This document shows positions 7,777-16,979 of a DNA stretch of 47,175 nt, in pieces (position 1 is the stretch's first letter; each line of letters starts with the position of its first letter). The translations under genes were made by a program, and so were the position numbers. Source of the DNA: Bacteroides caecigallinarum (GTDB lineage: Bacteria; Bacteroidota; Bacteroidia; Bacteroidales; Bacteroidaceae); contig NZ_JADYTJ010000023.1 of assembly GCF_021531075.1 (NCBI RefSeq), forward strand, positions 1-47,175. The letters are read 5' to 3'. The notes below the pieces were generated by a model. It saw only the letters and a list, made by a program, of their open reading frames with translations, did no database searches and was not told the origin of the DNA.

Positions 7777-9198
7777 TTATTGTTTCAGTTCGGTGTTTCT
7801 TATTTTGTTTGCAGTGTTTTCTATTTCCGTTCTCAAGTTTTCCACTCTTCTTTCCTTATCCAGAATTCCGGGTTTTATCGCTTCCTTTGCACTGCTGTTG
7901 GCTTTTATATATTTTTTTCTGAGTATTTCCAGCTCTTTTTCCAGAGTTTCCAGGTCATTCTGCATATTGGTCATTTCCTGGAACATTTTTTTCGATTCTG
8001 CTTTGCTGAAATGCTTCATCGACGTATATATTCTGTTGTCATTGACTATGAAGATGAAGTCATTCTCTTTCTTCCGTTTTTTTCCGCTGCCATACGAGAC
8101 TTTTGCAAGTCTTTGTTTGGCGTATATTATTTCATTTTTGTCATTCTGTGTCAATGAAATGTTATCAAGTTTGGCCAGCGAAATCATTTTTGCCTTGTCC
8201 ATTTCATCATAGTTGTATGTACGTTTTGTTTCATTCGGGATGAACACATACACACATACTTTCCCTTCAGGCTGGAATCTGTCAGAAGCAAACCATCCCA
8301 GCTGATTATATTCGTCGATGGCAAGCATATAATCATTGTATACCGAATTGAAAGGATATCCCAGATCATCCGGCTTGAAATAGGAATTTTCGTCAGAGTC
8401 GGCTCTGGTTATATATATGTCATACCCACCAAGGTTGTCATCACTTTTTGCGGCAAAGTATAGAGTAGTACCGTCTGATTCCAGGAACGGGAAGTTTAGT
8501 TCTGTCACTTCTTCATTTATGCCTCTCAGTTTTTGTGGCTTGCTCCATTTGTCGATGAGTTTTACACTGGCATATAGCTTTTTATTACCGTTTTCGTCTT
8601 TTGCCGACACTATTTTTTTGTCTCCCATTTCGTTTACGAATTCAGTAGCTATGTCATCTCCTTCGGCTTCTGTTATTTCTATGCTGCCTGCCTGGCTTCC
8701 CAGTTTGTATACGTCAAGTAAGTTTTGTTTGTCTACCACGAAACTGTCTATCACCGTAATATTCTCCACGCTTCTTATCAGTCTTTCGCCTTTACGGTAC
8801 TTGGTCATCAGCTCTTCTGCCTCTTTTGTGCTTCTGTTCTTTTTCTCAAGCCAGTAGATGTGTTGTTCCAGGTTTTCTATCGCATCTTCATACCTGTACA
8901 AGTCATAATAAGCCTTACTTACATACAGATATGCGTTTATCACCTTTCGTGCAGCACTTTTTTCCAGATAAGGCAATCCTTCCATCATTTCGCCTGTCTC
9001 ATAGCAGCATGCTCCGTACCAGAAGTTATAGCTGGCATTCGATGGCGATTGTTTCACCAGCTTTTTGAATACAGGTTTTGCTTTTTCAAATTCTCCTTGC
9101 GTAAACCATCTCTGTGCTTGGCTCAGAGTTTGTGCATTAATGCCTGTTGCTATCATCGACAGCACTATGGCTGCCATCTTTATCTTTAATTTAGTCAT
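7777..9198 (-). CDS. Secreted TPR and PD40-type beta-propeller protein
   Basis: A 473-residue exported protein. A signal peptide (about 1-22, ending GINAQ) is followed by TPR-like helical repeats (about 24-135: AQRWFTQGEFEKAKPVFKKL, YGACCYETGEMMEGLPYLEK, AYYDLYRYEDAIENLEQHI). A WD40-like/PD40 beta-propeller segment spans about 190-320 (FPFLESDGTTLYFAAKSDD, GGYDIYITRAD). A long charged coiled coil ends the protein (about 405-470). The architecture resembles the periplasmic PorE/SprE-like and OmpA-associated propeller proteins of Bacteroidota, but the OmpA domain is absent. It is first in the operon leading to mnmE, with its own promoter at 9242. Exact role unknown. Confidence 0.7.
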   Translation of the reverse strand: MTKLKIKMAAIVLSMIATGINAQTLSQAQRWFTQGEFEKAKPVFKKLVKQSPSNASYNFWYGACCYETGEMMEGLPYLEKSAARKVINAYLYVSKAYYDLYRYEDAIENLEQHIYWLEKKNRSTKEAEELMTKYRKGERLIRSVENITVIDSFVVDKQNLLDVYKLGSQAGSIEITEAEGDDIATEFVNEMGDKKIVSAKDENGNKKLYASVKLIDKWSKPQKLRGINEEVTELNFPFLESDGTTLYFAAKSDDNLGGYDIYITRADSDENSYFKPDDLGYPFNSVYNDYMLAIDEYNQLGWFASDRFQPEGKVCVYVFIPNETKRTYNYDEMDKAKMISLAKLDNISLTQNDKNEIIYAKQRLAKVSYGSGKKRKKENDFIFIVNDNRIYTSMKHFSKAESKKMFQEMTNMQNDLETLEKELEILRKKYIKANSSAKEAIKPGILDKERRVENLRTEIENTANKIRNTELKQ

Positions 9199-9241
9199 AA
9201 TCTATTGAAGTTTTATATCGTTACATACAGCTTTTAGTTAT

Positions 9242-9249
9242 CAAAAATA
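9242..9249 (-). promoter_or_regulatory. Bacteroidota -7 promoter element for the 9198-4998 operon
   Basis: The minus-strand octamer TATTTTTG matches TAnnTTTG and lies about 44 bp upstream of the ATG at 9198. It is divergent from the ttcA promoter 80 bp away. Confidence 0.5.
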
Positions 9250-9321
9250 CAAAAAACTTCAGAATTATCGTTTTTTATATATTCAATTTTTAATTTTCTT
9301 CTTTAAATCGCAGTTTTCTTG

Positions 9322-9329
9322 TACTTTTG
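9322..9329 (+). promoter_or_regulatory. Bacteroidota -7 promoter element for ttcA
   Basis: TACTTTTG fits TAnnTTTG, with a TTTA about 20 bp upstream. The expected start site is near 9336, giving a very short leader before the ATG at 9353. Confidence 0.55.
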
Positions 9330-9352
9330 CAGCCGCATTTTTATAGTGATAT

Positions 9353-10144
9353 ATGGCTAAACAGACAGAAGATGATAAAATATTGTATCGTATCAACAAG
9401 CGCTTTCTCAAGGGTATAGTTGATTACGGTCTTATAACGGATGGCGATAAGATTCTTGTAGGACTTTCCGGAGGTAAGGATTCTATGGCATTGCTTGAAC
9501 TTCTTGCTCTTCGTTCGCGTATTTACAAGCCTCGTTTTTCTGTGGTTGCTGTTCATGTGGAGATGAGCAATATAGAGTATAAGTCGGACATCTCTTACCT
9601 TGAGAGCTTTTCGCGCTCATTAGGTGTTCCTTTCATTACATACACTACATCTTTCGATCCTACTACAGACACCCGCAAGTCGCCATGCTTCTTATGTTCG
9701 TGGAACCGTCGTAAGGCTTTGTTCATCGTAGCCAAGGAACAAGGCTGCAACAAGATAGCACTGGGCCATCACATGGACGACATTCTGGAGACTTTGCTTA
9801 TGAACATGACCTTCCAGGGTGCTATCAGTACAATGCCCCCAAGTCTGGTAATGCGTAAGTTTGATATGACTATCATCCGACCGATGTGTCTGCTGCATGA
9901 GTCCGATTTGATAGAGATGGCACGTATTCGTAGCTACAGGAAGCAGATAAAGAACTGTCCGTACGAGAAAGACTCACACCGTTCGGACATGAAGGAAGTC
10001 CTTAGACGTCTTGAAGAAATGAATCCCGAGGCCAGATACAGCTTATGGAGCAGTATGAATAATATACAGACTGATATGCTACCCATCGTTACTTCTTCAC
10101 GAATACATAGTGAACCGGAGACAGACGGTGGAACAAATAACTAA
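9353..10144 (+). CDS. ttcA: TtcA-family tRNA 2-thiocytidine biosynthesis protein
   Basis: A 263-residue PP-loop ATP pyrophosphatase. It is expected to thiolate C32 in tRNA using an Fe-S cluster. The PP-loop SGGKDS is at residues 39-44. The cluster-ligand cysteines match TtcA: CFLC (C112, C115) and NCPYEKD (C202). LGHHMDDILETLLMN (138-152) is the conserved TtcA/TilS substrate segment. TilS is unlikely because it lacks this cysteine set and is longer. The gene has its own promoter, and the plus-strand DMT gene follows after 37 bp of AACTAAC-type repeats, so the two may share a transcript. Confidence 0.88.
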   Translation: MAKQTEDDKILYRINKRFLKGIVDYGLITDGDKILVGLSGGKDSMALLELLALRSRIYKPRFSVVAVHVEMSNIEYKSDISYLESFSRSLGVPFITYTTSFDPTTDTRKSPCFLCSWNRRKALFIVAKEQGCNKIALGHHMDDILETLLMNMTFQGAISTMPPSLVMRKFDMTIIRPMCLLHESDLIEMARIRSYRKQIKNCPYEKDSHRSDMKEVLRRLEEMNPEARYSLWSSMNNIQTDMLPIVTSSRIHSEPETDGGTNN

Positions 10145-10181
10145 CAAACAACTAACAACAAATAACTAACAACTAAAAGAC

Positions 10182-10553
10182 ATGTTATCACAAGGAATTT
10201 TCTCAGTATTATTGCTGATTTTGTCAAACATTTTCATGACATTTGCATGGTATGGTCATCTCAAGATGCGCGAATACAGCTGGTTTGAATCATTACCCCT
10301 CATAGGAGTGATAGCATTCAGTTGGGCAATAGCATTTTTCGAGTATTGTCTTCAGGTTCCGGCCAACCGTCTTGGGTTTCGCGAGAGTGGGGGACCATTC
10401 GATATCATGCAGCTCAAGGTCATTCAGGAGGTCATCACACTCGTAGTGTTTACCGTTTTTTCTGTCATTGCCTTTAAGATGGAACTCAAATGGAACCACC
10501 TAGCAGCATTCTGTTGCCTTATATTGGCAGTGTATTTCATATTCAAGAAATAA
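10182..10553 (+). CDS. Small four-helix DMT-superfamily membrane protein (DUF486-like)
   Basis: A 123-residue very hydrophobic protein with four predicted membrane helices (about 3-23, 36-55, 80-98, 103-121). The segment FEYCLQVPANRLGF between helices 2 and 3 is characteristic of the DUF486/DMT-like family. These are small half-transporter-sized proteins of the drug/metabolite superfamily; the substrate is not known. The ATG follows a run of AACTAAC repeats. A strong bidirectional terminator lies 28 bp downstream. Confidence 0.85.
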   Translation: MLSQGIFSVLLLILSNIFMTFAWYGHLKMREYSWFESLPLIGVIAFSWAIAFFEYCLQVPANRLGFRESGGPFDIMQLKVIQEVITLVVFTVFSVIAFKMELKWNHLAAFCCLILAVYFIFKK

Positions 10554-10581
10554 GTAGGAAAACGCTTTGTCGTTTCATGTA

Positions 10582-10627
10582 AAACTCCTTGTAGTTTTTT
10601 TGTGTAGAACTACAAGGAGTTTTTTTT
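10582..10627 (+). terminator. Strong, largely bidirectional terminator
   Basis: The arms AACTCCTTGTAGTT and AACTACAAGGAGTT (about 10583-10596 / 10608-10621) are followed by seven or more T. It lies between the plus-strand DMT gene and the minus-strand gene ending at 10660, and can serve both because A residues precede the left arm. Confidence 0.9.
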
Positions 10628-10659
10628 GCGTGTGATATGTGTGTCAGCCCACGGCTGTG

Positions 10660-11748
10660 CTATTCCACTGAGTATCTCATCTTTCTTATTCTTTCCTGTT
10701 CCGCTCGTTTTTCTGCTTCTCTTTTCTCTTTCTCCCTCATGTATATATAAATGCTGTCCATGCTTACCGGCAGTTCTTCCAGCATTTTTTTTTCATTGGC
10801 TTTCATCTCGTCTTCCTTGTCTTTTCTGGCTTTTGCAGCCTTCGCTTTCCTGACCTCCCATCTGAAGTTTCTTTTCACCTTGTCAGGTTCTCTTTCCTTG
10901 TCGGCCTCCTTATTGGCCTTTTCCAGATACACTTTTCTCAGAGTATCTCTTTTTGTGGATATGACCATTTCTATTTCTGCCTTCATGGAATCCGTCATTA
11001 CCGGAATGTCGTACACTATTGCCGTATCCTTGGCTTTCGAATAATCAAATACCGGTACTGTCATTCCGTCGTAGAAAGTAGGGAATTTCAGGCTGTCGGC
11101 CAGTGTAGGCTGATATTTCTGATATATTTTCCATGCATTGGCATGCTTGCTGTTATGTTTCAGCATTCTTCCCCGTGCAGTGAGGTTGTAGTATACGAAT
11201 CCCATTATGTCCAGTCCGCCTATTACCGCTCCGGCTCCTCTTATACGCATTCCGTCGCTTATTATTCCTGCAGATGGAGCAATGGTCTTGCCATAGTTTT
11301 CACCGAATTCTCCAAACGGATTGATGGTCCATGAAATCTTGTATTCCTTCTTTTTGCCGAACACCATTACGTCGTACACCGGGTCCTCTCCAAATTTTGT
11401 CCATATAGAGTAGGGTAGCATCCTTATGTATCCCGTCGGTTTCCTCACCTTTGTAGTGTCTGTCAGACTTTTCGGTACAGCCAGGTCGCTTTTAAACTTC
11501 ATCCACGACTTTTCCAGCGGGGCTTCCATAGGCTTGTTCAGTTCGCTCTCCATTTCCGGCATAAAATCGAATTTAATCAGTTTTATGGCTTCTTCATTAA
11601 GTTTCAGTTCGCTTTCTTCTCCTATATTCTTGAAGTCATTCTTGAAATCCGTGTTCAGCTGCTGTGCCACTATTGGCGTTGAAGTCATAATGGTAACCGC
11701 CAGATAGGCTGTTTTATATATAGAGTCCTTGTTCATCTCCTTACACAT
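10660..11748 (-). CDS. Uncharacterised secreted Bacteroidales protein
   Basis: A 362-residue protein I cannot assign with certainty; it resembles the DUF4858-type exported proteins. A signal peptide spans about 1-28, ending PIVAQQ. The central region (about 95-215) contains IWTKFGEDPVYDVMVFGKKK and a glycine-rich IRGAGAVIGGLDIMGF that could be a membrane-facing or barrel-like segment. The C-terminal 100 residues are highly charged and helical (KAAKARKDKEDEMKANEKKM). A second ATG at 11736 directly follows AGGAG, but the first at 11748 sits 1 nt after the NlpC gene stop and keeps coupling. It shares an operon with the NlpC/P60 lipoprotein, which suggests an envelope role. Confidence 0.6.
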   Translation of the reverse strand: MCKEMNKDSIYKTAYLAVTIMTSTPIVAQQLNTDFKNDFKNIGEESELKLNEEAIKLIKFDFMPEMESELNKPMEAPLEKSWMKFKSDLAVPKSLTDTTKVRKPTGYIRMLPYSIWTKFGEDPVYDVMVFGKKKEYKISWTINPFGEFGENYGKTIAPSAGIISDGMRIRGAGAVIGGLDIMGFVYYNLTARGRMLKHNSKHANAWKIYQKYQPTLADSLKFPTFYDGMTVPVFDYSKAKDTAIVYDIPVMTDSMKAEIEMVISTKRDTLRKVYLEKANKEADKEREPDKVKRNFRWEVRKAKAAKARKDKEDEMKANEKKMLEELPVSMDSIYIYMREKEKREAEKRAEQERIRKMRYSVE

Positions 11749-11749
11749 T

Positions 11750-12277
11750 TCATTTTACCCTTCCGCCTTGCATCCAGTGCTTGTCGTAATATCTTTCTTT
11801 CAGGCTGCTCACCACTACGCCTACACTTGTCGAAGCATGAACAAATCTTCCGTCCTTAAGATATATGCCTACGTGCGAAGCTCTCCTTTTTTTCTTTCCA
11901 TTATGGAAGAACACCAGATCGCCTTCTTTAAGATTTCTTTTTGCCACCTTATAGCAATCTTCATCCCTTTGTTCTTCTGCGCCCCTGCTGAGTCTTTTCC
12001 CGTATACCGTTCTGTATATTGCTGATGTAAATCCGGAACAGTCCACTCCCTTTTTCGATGTACCTCCGTATCTGTAAGGAGTGCCAATCCATTCCGATGC
12101 TTCCACGTACAGCTTGTGGTTATCTTTCAAGTCGATATCCATATCCAGCCTTATAGCCGCTGCAGCCAGGTCTCTGAAATCATAGCTCATTCTGTGTGTT
12201 CCGCAGGATGTCATCGTCATGATTATCCCGCATACCACCATTATTTTAATGTATTTGTATATTTTTCCCGTACTCAT
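11750..12277 (-). CDS. NlpC/P60 cysteine peptidase lipoprotein
   Basis: A 175-residue lipoprotein with a signal peptide and lipobox MTSC (lipidated Cys25). One NlpC/P60 domain follows (about 52-175). The catalytic triad is visible: Cys80 in VDCSGF, His135 in SHVGIYL and His147 in RFVHAST. Such enzymes cut gamma-D-Glu-diaminopimelate bonds in peptidoglycan stem peptides, here probably from the periplasmic side of a membrane. It is followed at once by the uncharacterised secreted protein (10660-11748). Confidence 0.92.
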   Translation of the reverse strand: MSTGKIYKYIKIMVVCGIIMTMTSCGTHRMSYDFRDLAAAAIRLDMDIDLKDNHKLYVEASEWIGTPYRYGGTSKKGVDCSGFTSAIYRTVYGKRLSRGAEEQRDEDCYKVAKRNLKEGDLVFFHNGKKKRRASHVGIYLKDGRFVHASTSVGVVVSSLKERYYDKHWMQGGRVK

Positions 12278-12391
12278 TTCTATATTTACAATCGTTATAT
12301 CACAAAAGTAGCTATAAGTTTCATACCTCGCAGTTCTGTTTGCACAATTTAGTTACTATTTAACAATATTCCGAGAATGTGCTGTTACTTT

Positions 12392-12443
12392 AAAAACAAA
12401 CGGGAGACGGTATAACCACATTAATGGCTTTCCGTCTCCCGTT
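12392..12443 (-). terminator. Terminator of the M16 peptidase gene
   Basis: A 12-bp perfect stem, AACGGGAGACGG / CCGTCTCCCGTT (12399-12410 / 12432-12443), is followed on the minus strand by TGTTTTTAAA. It is 23 bp past the peptidase stop. The remaining gap up to 12277 shows nothing else. Confidence 0.85.
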
Positions 12444-12465
12444 GTTATGCAGATATGATTACTGC

Positions 12466-15279
12466 TTATTTTTCTACCGGCGAGTTCATGCTCACTTCAA
12501 TCATGTTCTTCTGTCCAAAGAAATCTTTGGCAAACTTCTTCAGGTCGTTTATTGCAACTCCGTTTACAGTAGCTTCGTAACCGGTATTCATATCCAGACC
12601 TTCCCAAAGTTTTTCGCTCAATACACCCATCCAGTAAGAGTTTTCTTTCTGGTTCTGCTGGTATGTCTTAAGCATATATTCCTTCACCTTGTTCAGGTCT
12701 TCAGCTTTTGGTCCTTGGGCGATGAAGTCCTGTATACCCTTGTTTATAAGCTCTACCATCTGAGGTCTGCGTTCAGGGTCAGTGTCGAAATAAATCTGGA
12801 ACACACCTTCTTCTTCAGGATATTTGTTAAGCGAGCCATTGCATGACACACCGTATGTACCACCTGCTTCTTCTCTCACAGTCTGAGTGTAAAGAATGTT
12901 CAGCAATTGTCCCAGCATGCTCATCATAACTACATTCTTCTGTGTGTATTTGCATTTTCCGCTTGCCACCATCAGAACAGACGATTTAGCTGTTTCCATC
13001 TCTCTTGTGAAGTTGTTTTCGTACAGTCCCTTTCTGATGTCAGGATTTACGTCGCGGAACTGTTCTTTACGTTTCACCGAAGGCAGACTTCCCAGATATT
13101 TCTCTATCAGTGGTGTAGCAGTAGCTTCATCTATATTTCCCACCATAACGAATGTAAAGTCGCTGGCATCTGCAAATCTGTCTTTATACAGTTCCATCAC
13201 TTTGCTGTAGTCTATCTTTTCAAGTGTTTCCGGTTTAACGTTTACCACTCTTGGGTGTCTGTTATACAGTGCCACACTTATAGAGTCGCTGAATGCAGTG
13301 TTAGGGTCAGCTTCTGCATTGGCCAGCGCAGCCTTGTTTCTGTTTATGAATGAGTCGAAAGCATCCTGATCCATTCTTGGAGCGGTAAATCTCAGATAAG
13401 TAAGCTGCAGCATAGTCTCCATATCCTTAGGCGAGCAAGAACCGCTTATGCCTTCAGTCAGACTGTTTACATATGCCGAAGCCGAAGCCATCTTACCTGC
13501 AAGCACCTTGTCCAGGTCAACATTGCTGAAGTTGCCCAATCCGCCAAGACTTGCTATCTGGTTTATCAGTTTGAACTGTACAGCATCCTTATCGTCAAAC
13601 ATCGAAGTACCACCTGTACTGAATGCCTGCACCTTCACTTCGTCAGCCTTGAAATCAGTTTTCTTTATCACCACCTTGACTCCGTTGCTCAGTGTCAGTA
13701 TCTTGCTTCCGAATGGTCCGTTCTCTGTCTTCACCACTTTTCCTCCTGCAGGGAGTTCCTTCATAAGCGGTTCATCCGATACCTTATCCACATACGCTTT
13801 AAGTTTTGCACTCTTCACGTTGTCTATCACAGCTTTCAGTTCAGCCTCAGTAGGATATTTCATACCATCTTTTTCAGGACAGAACACACTTACCACGATG
13901 TTCTTTTCGCCTATAATCTCTTTCACCATCTGGTTGATAGCTTCTACAGGGATATTAGGAACAATCTGGTTCATTATTGCATATTCGTTTTCTATACCCG
14001 GCATAGGCTCGTTGTCGATGAAGTGTCTCACATATTCGTTCACATACTGTGCGTTTCTCATCTTGTCCTTTTCGTTGTAAGCCGATTCCAATGCTCTCAG
14101 GTAGTCAGCCTTTGCTCTGGCATATTCGCTGGCAGTAAAGCCGAACTGTCTTACTCTTTCTATTTCAGTCATCAAAGCCTCTGTAGCACTCAGGATACCG
14201 TTTTCCTTTGCAACAGCCAGTCCCAGGAATGCTCCCTTTGTTTTAGCCAGAAGATAATTTCCGTCTTCTGCATAAGCTTCGATAAACGGAGGTTCAGGCT
14301 TCTGTGTCAATTCAGCAAGTCTGGCATTCAGCATATTTCCCACCATAGAAGTCATATAGTTCATCGCCAGATAACCCATATTGTTCTTCATTTCGTTAGG
14401 CACTGCATCATGCTTGTGGAATACATAAATCACAGGCACCTGCTGTTCTTTATCCTTAGCCACAGCTATCAGCGGTTCGTCATTGTCTGGCACCGGATAA
14501 TAGATTCTTTCAGCGGCATTTTCCGGCATTTCGATAGGGGAGAACATCTTTTTGATTTTCTCTTCCACCTTGTTCACGTCTATATCACCCACAACGATGA
14601 TACCCTGCTGGTCCGGTCTGTACCACTTTTCGTAATAGTCTTTCAGAGCCTGATAAGGGAAATTGTCTACCACCTCCATTGTACCGATAGGCAGACGATA
14701 TGCATACTTACTGTCCTTATACATTACAGGGAACACCTTTTCGTACATACGCATCATAGCTCCCGTTCTGGTTCTCCATTCTTCGTGTATTACCTTACGT
14801 TCCTTGTCTATCTCTTCGTGGTCCAGAGTCAGGTCGTTAGCCCAGTCGTGCAGAATAAGCAGACATGAGTCCACAACACCCTCTCTTGCCACCGGAACAT
14901 TTGATATGTTGTACACTGTCTCGTCTATCGAAGTATACGCATTCAGGTTTACTCCGAATTTCACGCCGATAGTTTCCAGATACTCTCTCAGCAGATTTCC
15001 GGGATAGTTTGTTGTACCGTTGAAGCACATATGTTCCAGGAAGTGAGCCAATCCTCTCTGATTGTCCTCTTCCAGAATAGAACCCACCTTCTGTGCTATA
15101 TAGAAATCAGCCTGATTTTCCGGCATCTCGTTATGCCTGATGTAATAAGTAAGTCCGTTTTCCAGTTTTCCTACACGCACATTTGGGTCTGTAGGAATAG
15201 GAGGCATCTGCTGTGCAAAGCCCGATGTCATACCGCCTATGAAAATTATCATAGCGGCCGATTTTTTCAAGAAATTCAT
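12466..15279 (-). CDS. M16-family zinc metallopeptidase (pitrilysin/PqqL type)
   Basis: A 937-residue exported protease with two M16 halves. A signal peptide (1-22, ending FAQQ) leads into the active half. The inverted zinc motif HFLEH is at 79-83, and the downstream third ligand is in the EEIDKERKVIHEEWR region about 75 residues later. The second half (about 520-930) is the non-catalytic M16_C pair (FTREMETAKSSVLMVASG, TYGVSCNGSLNKYPEEEG). It probably degrades peptides in the periplasm. The gene lies 124 bp after trxB, across a tandem-heptamer spacer. No TAnnTTTG promoter is evident, so it may be read from the ftsK-lolA-trxB transcript. Confidence 0.95.
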   Translation of the reverse strand: MNFLKKSAAMIIFIGGMTSGFAQQMPPIPTDPNVRVGKLENGLTYYIRHNEMPENQADFYIAQKVGSILEEDNQRGLAHFLEHMCFNGTTNYPGNLLREYLETIGVKFGVNLNAYTSIDETVYNISNVPVAREGVVDSCLLILHDWANDLTLDHEEIDKERKVIHEEWRTRTGAMMRMYEKVFPVMYKDSKYAYRLPIGTMEVVDNFPYQALKDYYEKWYRPDQQGIIVVGDIDVNKVEEKIKKMFSPIEMPENAAERIYYPVPDNDEPLIAVAKDKEQQVPVIYVFHKHDAVPNEMKNNMGYLAMNYMTSMVGNMLNARLAELTQKPEPPFIEAYAEDGNYLLAKTKGAFLGLAVAKENGILSATEALMTEIERVRQFGFTASEYARAKADYLRALESAYNEKDKMRNAQYVNEYVRHFIDNEPMPGIENEYAIMNQIVPNIPVEAINQMVKEIIGEKNIVVSVFCPEKDGMKYPTEAELKAVIDNVKSAKLKAYVDKVSDEPLMKELPAGGKVVKTENGPFGSKILTLSNGVKVVIKKTDFKADEVKVQAFSTGGTSMFDDKDAVQFKLINQIASLGGLGNFSNVDLDKVLAGKMASASAYVNSLTEGISGSCSPKDMETMLQLTYLRFTAPRMDQDAFDSFINRNKAALANAEADPNTAFSDSISVALYNRHPRVVNVKPETLEKIDYSKVMELYKDRFADASDFTFVMVGNIDEATATPLIEKYLGSLPSVKRKEQFRDVNPDIRKGLYENNFTREMETAKSSVLMVASGKCKYTQKNVVMMSMLGQLLNILYTQTVREEAGGTYGVSCNGSLNKYPEEEGVFQIYFDTDPERRPQMVELINKGIQDFIAQGPKAEDLNKVKEYMLKTYQQNQKENSYWMGVLSEKLWEGLDMNTGYEATVNGVAINDLKKFAKDFFGQKNMIEVSMNSPVEK

Positions 15280-15286
15280 GATATGT

Positions 15287-15335
15287 AATTAATAATTAAC
15301 AATTAACAATTAACAATTAATAATTAATAATTAAT
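15287..15335. repeat. Seven tandem AATTAAY heptamers
   Basis: Seven exact 7-bp units (AATTAAT, three AATTAAC, three AATTAAT) lie directly upstream of the M16 gene start. Similar A+T-rich units occur at 30170-30206, 10139-10175 and 27929-27956. This looks like slippage-generated spacer DNA common in this genome; no function is evident. Confidence 0.8.
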
Positions 15336-15403
15336 AAATTAGAACCGGAGGTAAATTAAAAATTAAAATTGATGACATGCATTCGTTTTTAATTATTAAT
15401 TCT

Positions 15404-16339
15404 TTATTTATTCAAGAATCTCTCCGCTTCAATAGCAGCCTTACATCCACTTCCGGCAGCAGTTATAGCCTGTCTGTAGTGAGGGTCAGCCACATCACCT
15501 GCTGCAAAGACTCCCGGAACTCCTGTTCTTGGGGTATTTCCTTCAGTAATGATATATCCCACTTCGTCAGTCTTCACCCAAGGCTTGAAAATGTCAGAGT
15601 TAGGTTTGTGTCCTATAGCCAGGAAGAATCCGTCAATAGCCACATCATATCTCACTTCATCAGCTTCGCCCATTCTTTTTACTACGTGCATACCTTCTAC
15701 ACCGTTTTCGCCATACAGTCCCACTGCATTGTGTTCAAACAGCACTTTTATTTTCGGATTGTTCATCACTCTTTCCTGCATTATCTGCGAAGCTCTCAGA
15801 TATGGTTTTCTCACTATCAGATACACTTCGCTTGCCAGACTTGCCAGATAGATGGCCTCTTCGCATGCAGTATCACCGCCGCCCACTACAGCCACTTTCT
15901 TCTTTCTGTAGAAGAAACCGTCGCAAGTGGCACATGCGCTTACACCCATTCCGGCATATTTCTTTTCATCTTCCAGTCCCAGATATTTGGCTGTTGCACC
16001 GGTCGAGATAATCACTGCATCTGCTGTAATTTCTTTCTCTCCGTCCACTTCGAATGTATAAGGAGCCTTGCTCAAGTCTGCTTTTGTCACGATACCGTTT
16101 CTTATGTCGGCACCAAACTTTTCAGCCTGTTTTCTCAGGTCATCCATCAGCACTGGTCCTGTCACACCCTCCGGATATCCGGGGAAATTTTCCACTTCGG
16201 TAGTTGTTGTCAACTGTCCTCCCGGTTGCAATCCTTCGTATAGTACAGGACTGAGGTTTGCTCTTCCTGTATATATAGCGGCAGTATATCCTGCCGGTCC
16301 TGATCCTATGATCAGGCATTTCACATGTTCTGTTGCCAT
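15404..16339 (-). CDS. trxB: Thioredoxin reductase
   Basis: A 311-residue low-molecular-weight flavoprotein disulfide reductase that transfers electrons from NADPH through FAD to thioredoxin. The FAD-binding GSGPAG is at 12-17, the redox pair CATC at 136-139 and the NADPH-binding GGGDTA at 153-158. The C-terminal FAD signature is TGVPGVFAAGDVAD. Length and motifs are canonical. It follows the LolA-like gene by 38 bp on the same strand. Confidence 0.97.
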   Translation of the reverse strand: MATEHVKCLIIGSGPAGYTAAIYTGRANLSPVLYEGLQPGGQLTTTTEVENFPGYPEGVTGPVLMDDLRKQAEKFGADIRNGIVTKADLSKAPYTFEVDGEKEITADAVIISTGATAKYLGLEDEKKYAGMGVSACATCDGFFYRKKKVAVVGGGDTACEEAIYLASLASEVYLIVRKPYLRASQIMQERVMNNPKIKVLFEHNAVGLYGENGVEGMHVVKRMGEADEVRYDVAIDGFFLAIGHKPNSDIFKPWVKTDEVGYIITEGNTPRTGVPGVFAAGDVADPHYRQAITAAGSGCKAAIEAERFLNK

Positions 16340-16377
16340 ATAAAACTGTTTTGTTGTTTATTAATTATAAATCTCTC

Positions 16378-16977
16378 TTATCTCAAATCTATTATCTCCA
16401 CATCCGGATACTTCTTGTCATCAAATCTGAACATGCTGTCATCCGTCTGTTTCGATGTAATCTTCTTTATTACTATTTCCTGCGTACCGTTGTTTCCGGT
16501 TTCTATAGCTATATACACAGGTTCCATTCTTGCGTTCACGTCAATCACTATTTTTCTCAAGTCCTGTTCTGTCTCAGGCGTCATCACCACTTCCTGACAT
16601 GACACTCCGTTTCTGCTCTTCTTTCCGGCATATGCATAGTCGAATCCGTTTTTATACATACCCATCATAGCATACGGATTTATAGCCTGCAGCTCCTCCT
16701 GAGTAGGTGTAGATACATTCACCTCGGCATTGTCTTTCACATAGCTCCACAGTGTCTTTCCGTCGAACCAGCTCTTGATGCCTCCGCAGTCAAGCACAAA
16801 TTTCTCGCCTTTCAGTGTAATTACACCTTCCACAGTCCCTCCAAACACAATTTCCGTGCCCTTTGCTTTACTGTAGTTCTCGGCCACAGCATCCAGCACT
16901 TCCTTCGCTTTGGCATCCTTCTGTGCAAAACATTGAAGTGTAACTAGTAATAATATTGATGATATAATATGTCTCAT
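16378..16977 (-). CDS. LolA-like outer-membrane lipoprotein carrier
   Basis: A 199-residue protein with a signal peptide (1-18, ending QCFAQ) and a LolA/LolB-type half-barrel. FVLDCGGIKSWFDGKTLWSY and the C-terminal KYPDVEIIDLR match Bacteroidota LolA homologs, which ferry lipoproteins across the periplasm. Its start follows the ftsK stop by 2 nt, a strong operon signal. E. coli-type LolA sequences are distant, so the family call rests on overall pattern. Confidence 0.8.
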   Translation of the reverse strand: MRHIISSILLLVTLQCFAQKDAKAKEVLDAVAENYSKAKGTEIVFGGTVEGVITLKGEKFVLDCGGIKSWFDGKTLWSYVKDNAEVNVSTPTQEELQAINPYAMMGMYKNGFDYAYAGKKSRNGVSCQEVVMTPETEQDLRKIVIDVNARMEPVYIAIETGNNGTQEIVIKKITSKQTDDSMFRFDDKKYPDVEIIDLR

Positions 16978-16979
16978 TC

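Noticed and set aside
9353..10144. tRNA-Ile lysidine synthetase TilS
   Set aside because: The cysteine set C112/C115/C202 and the overall length fit TtcA, not TilS.
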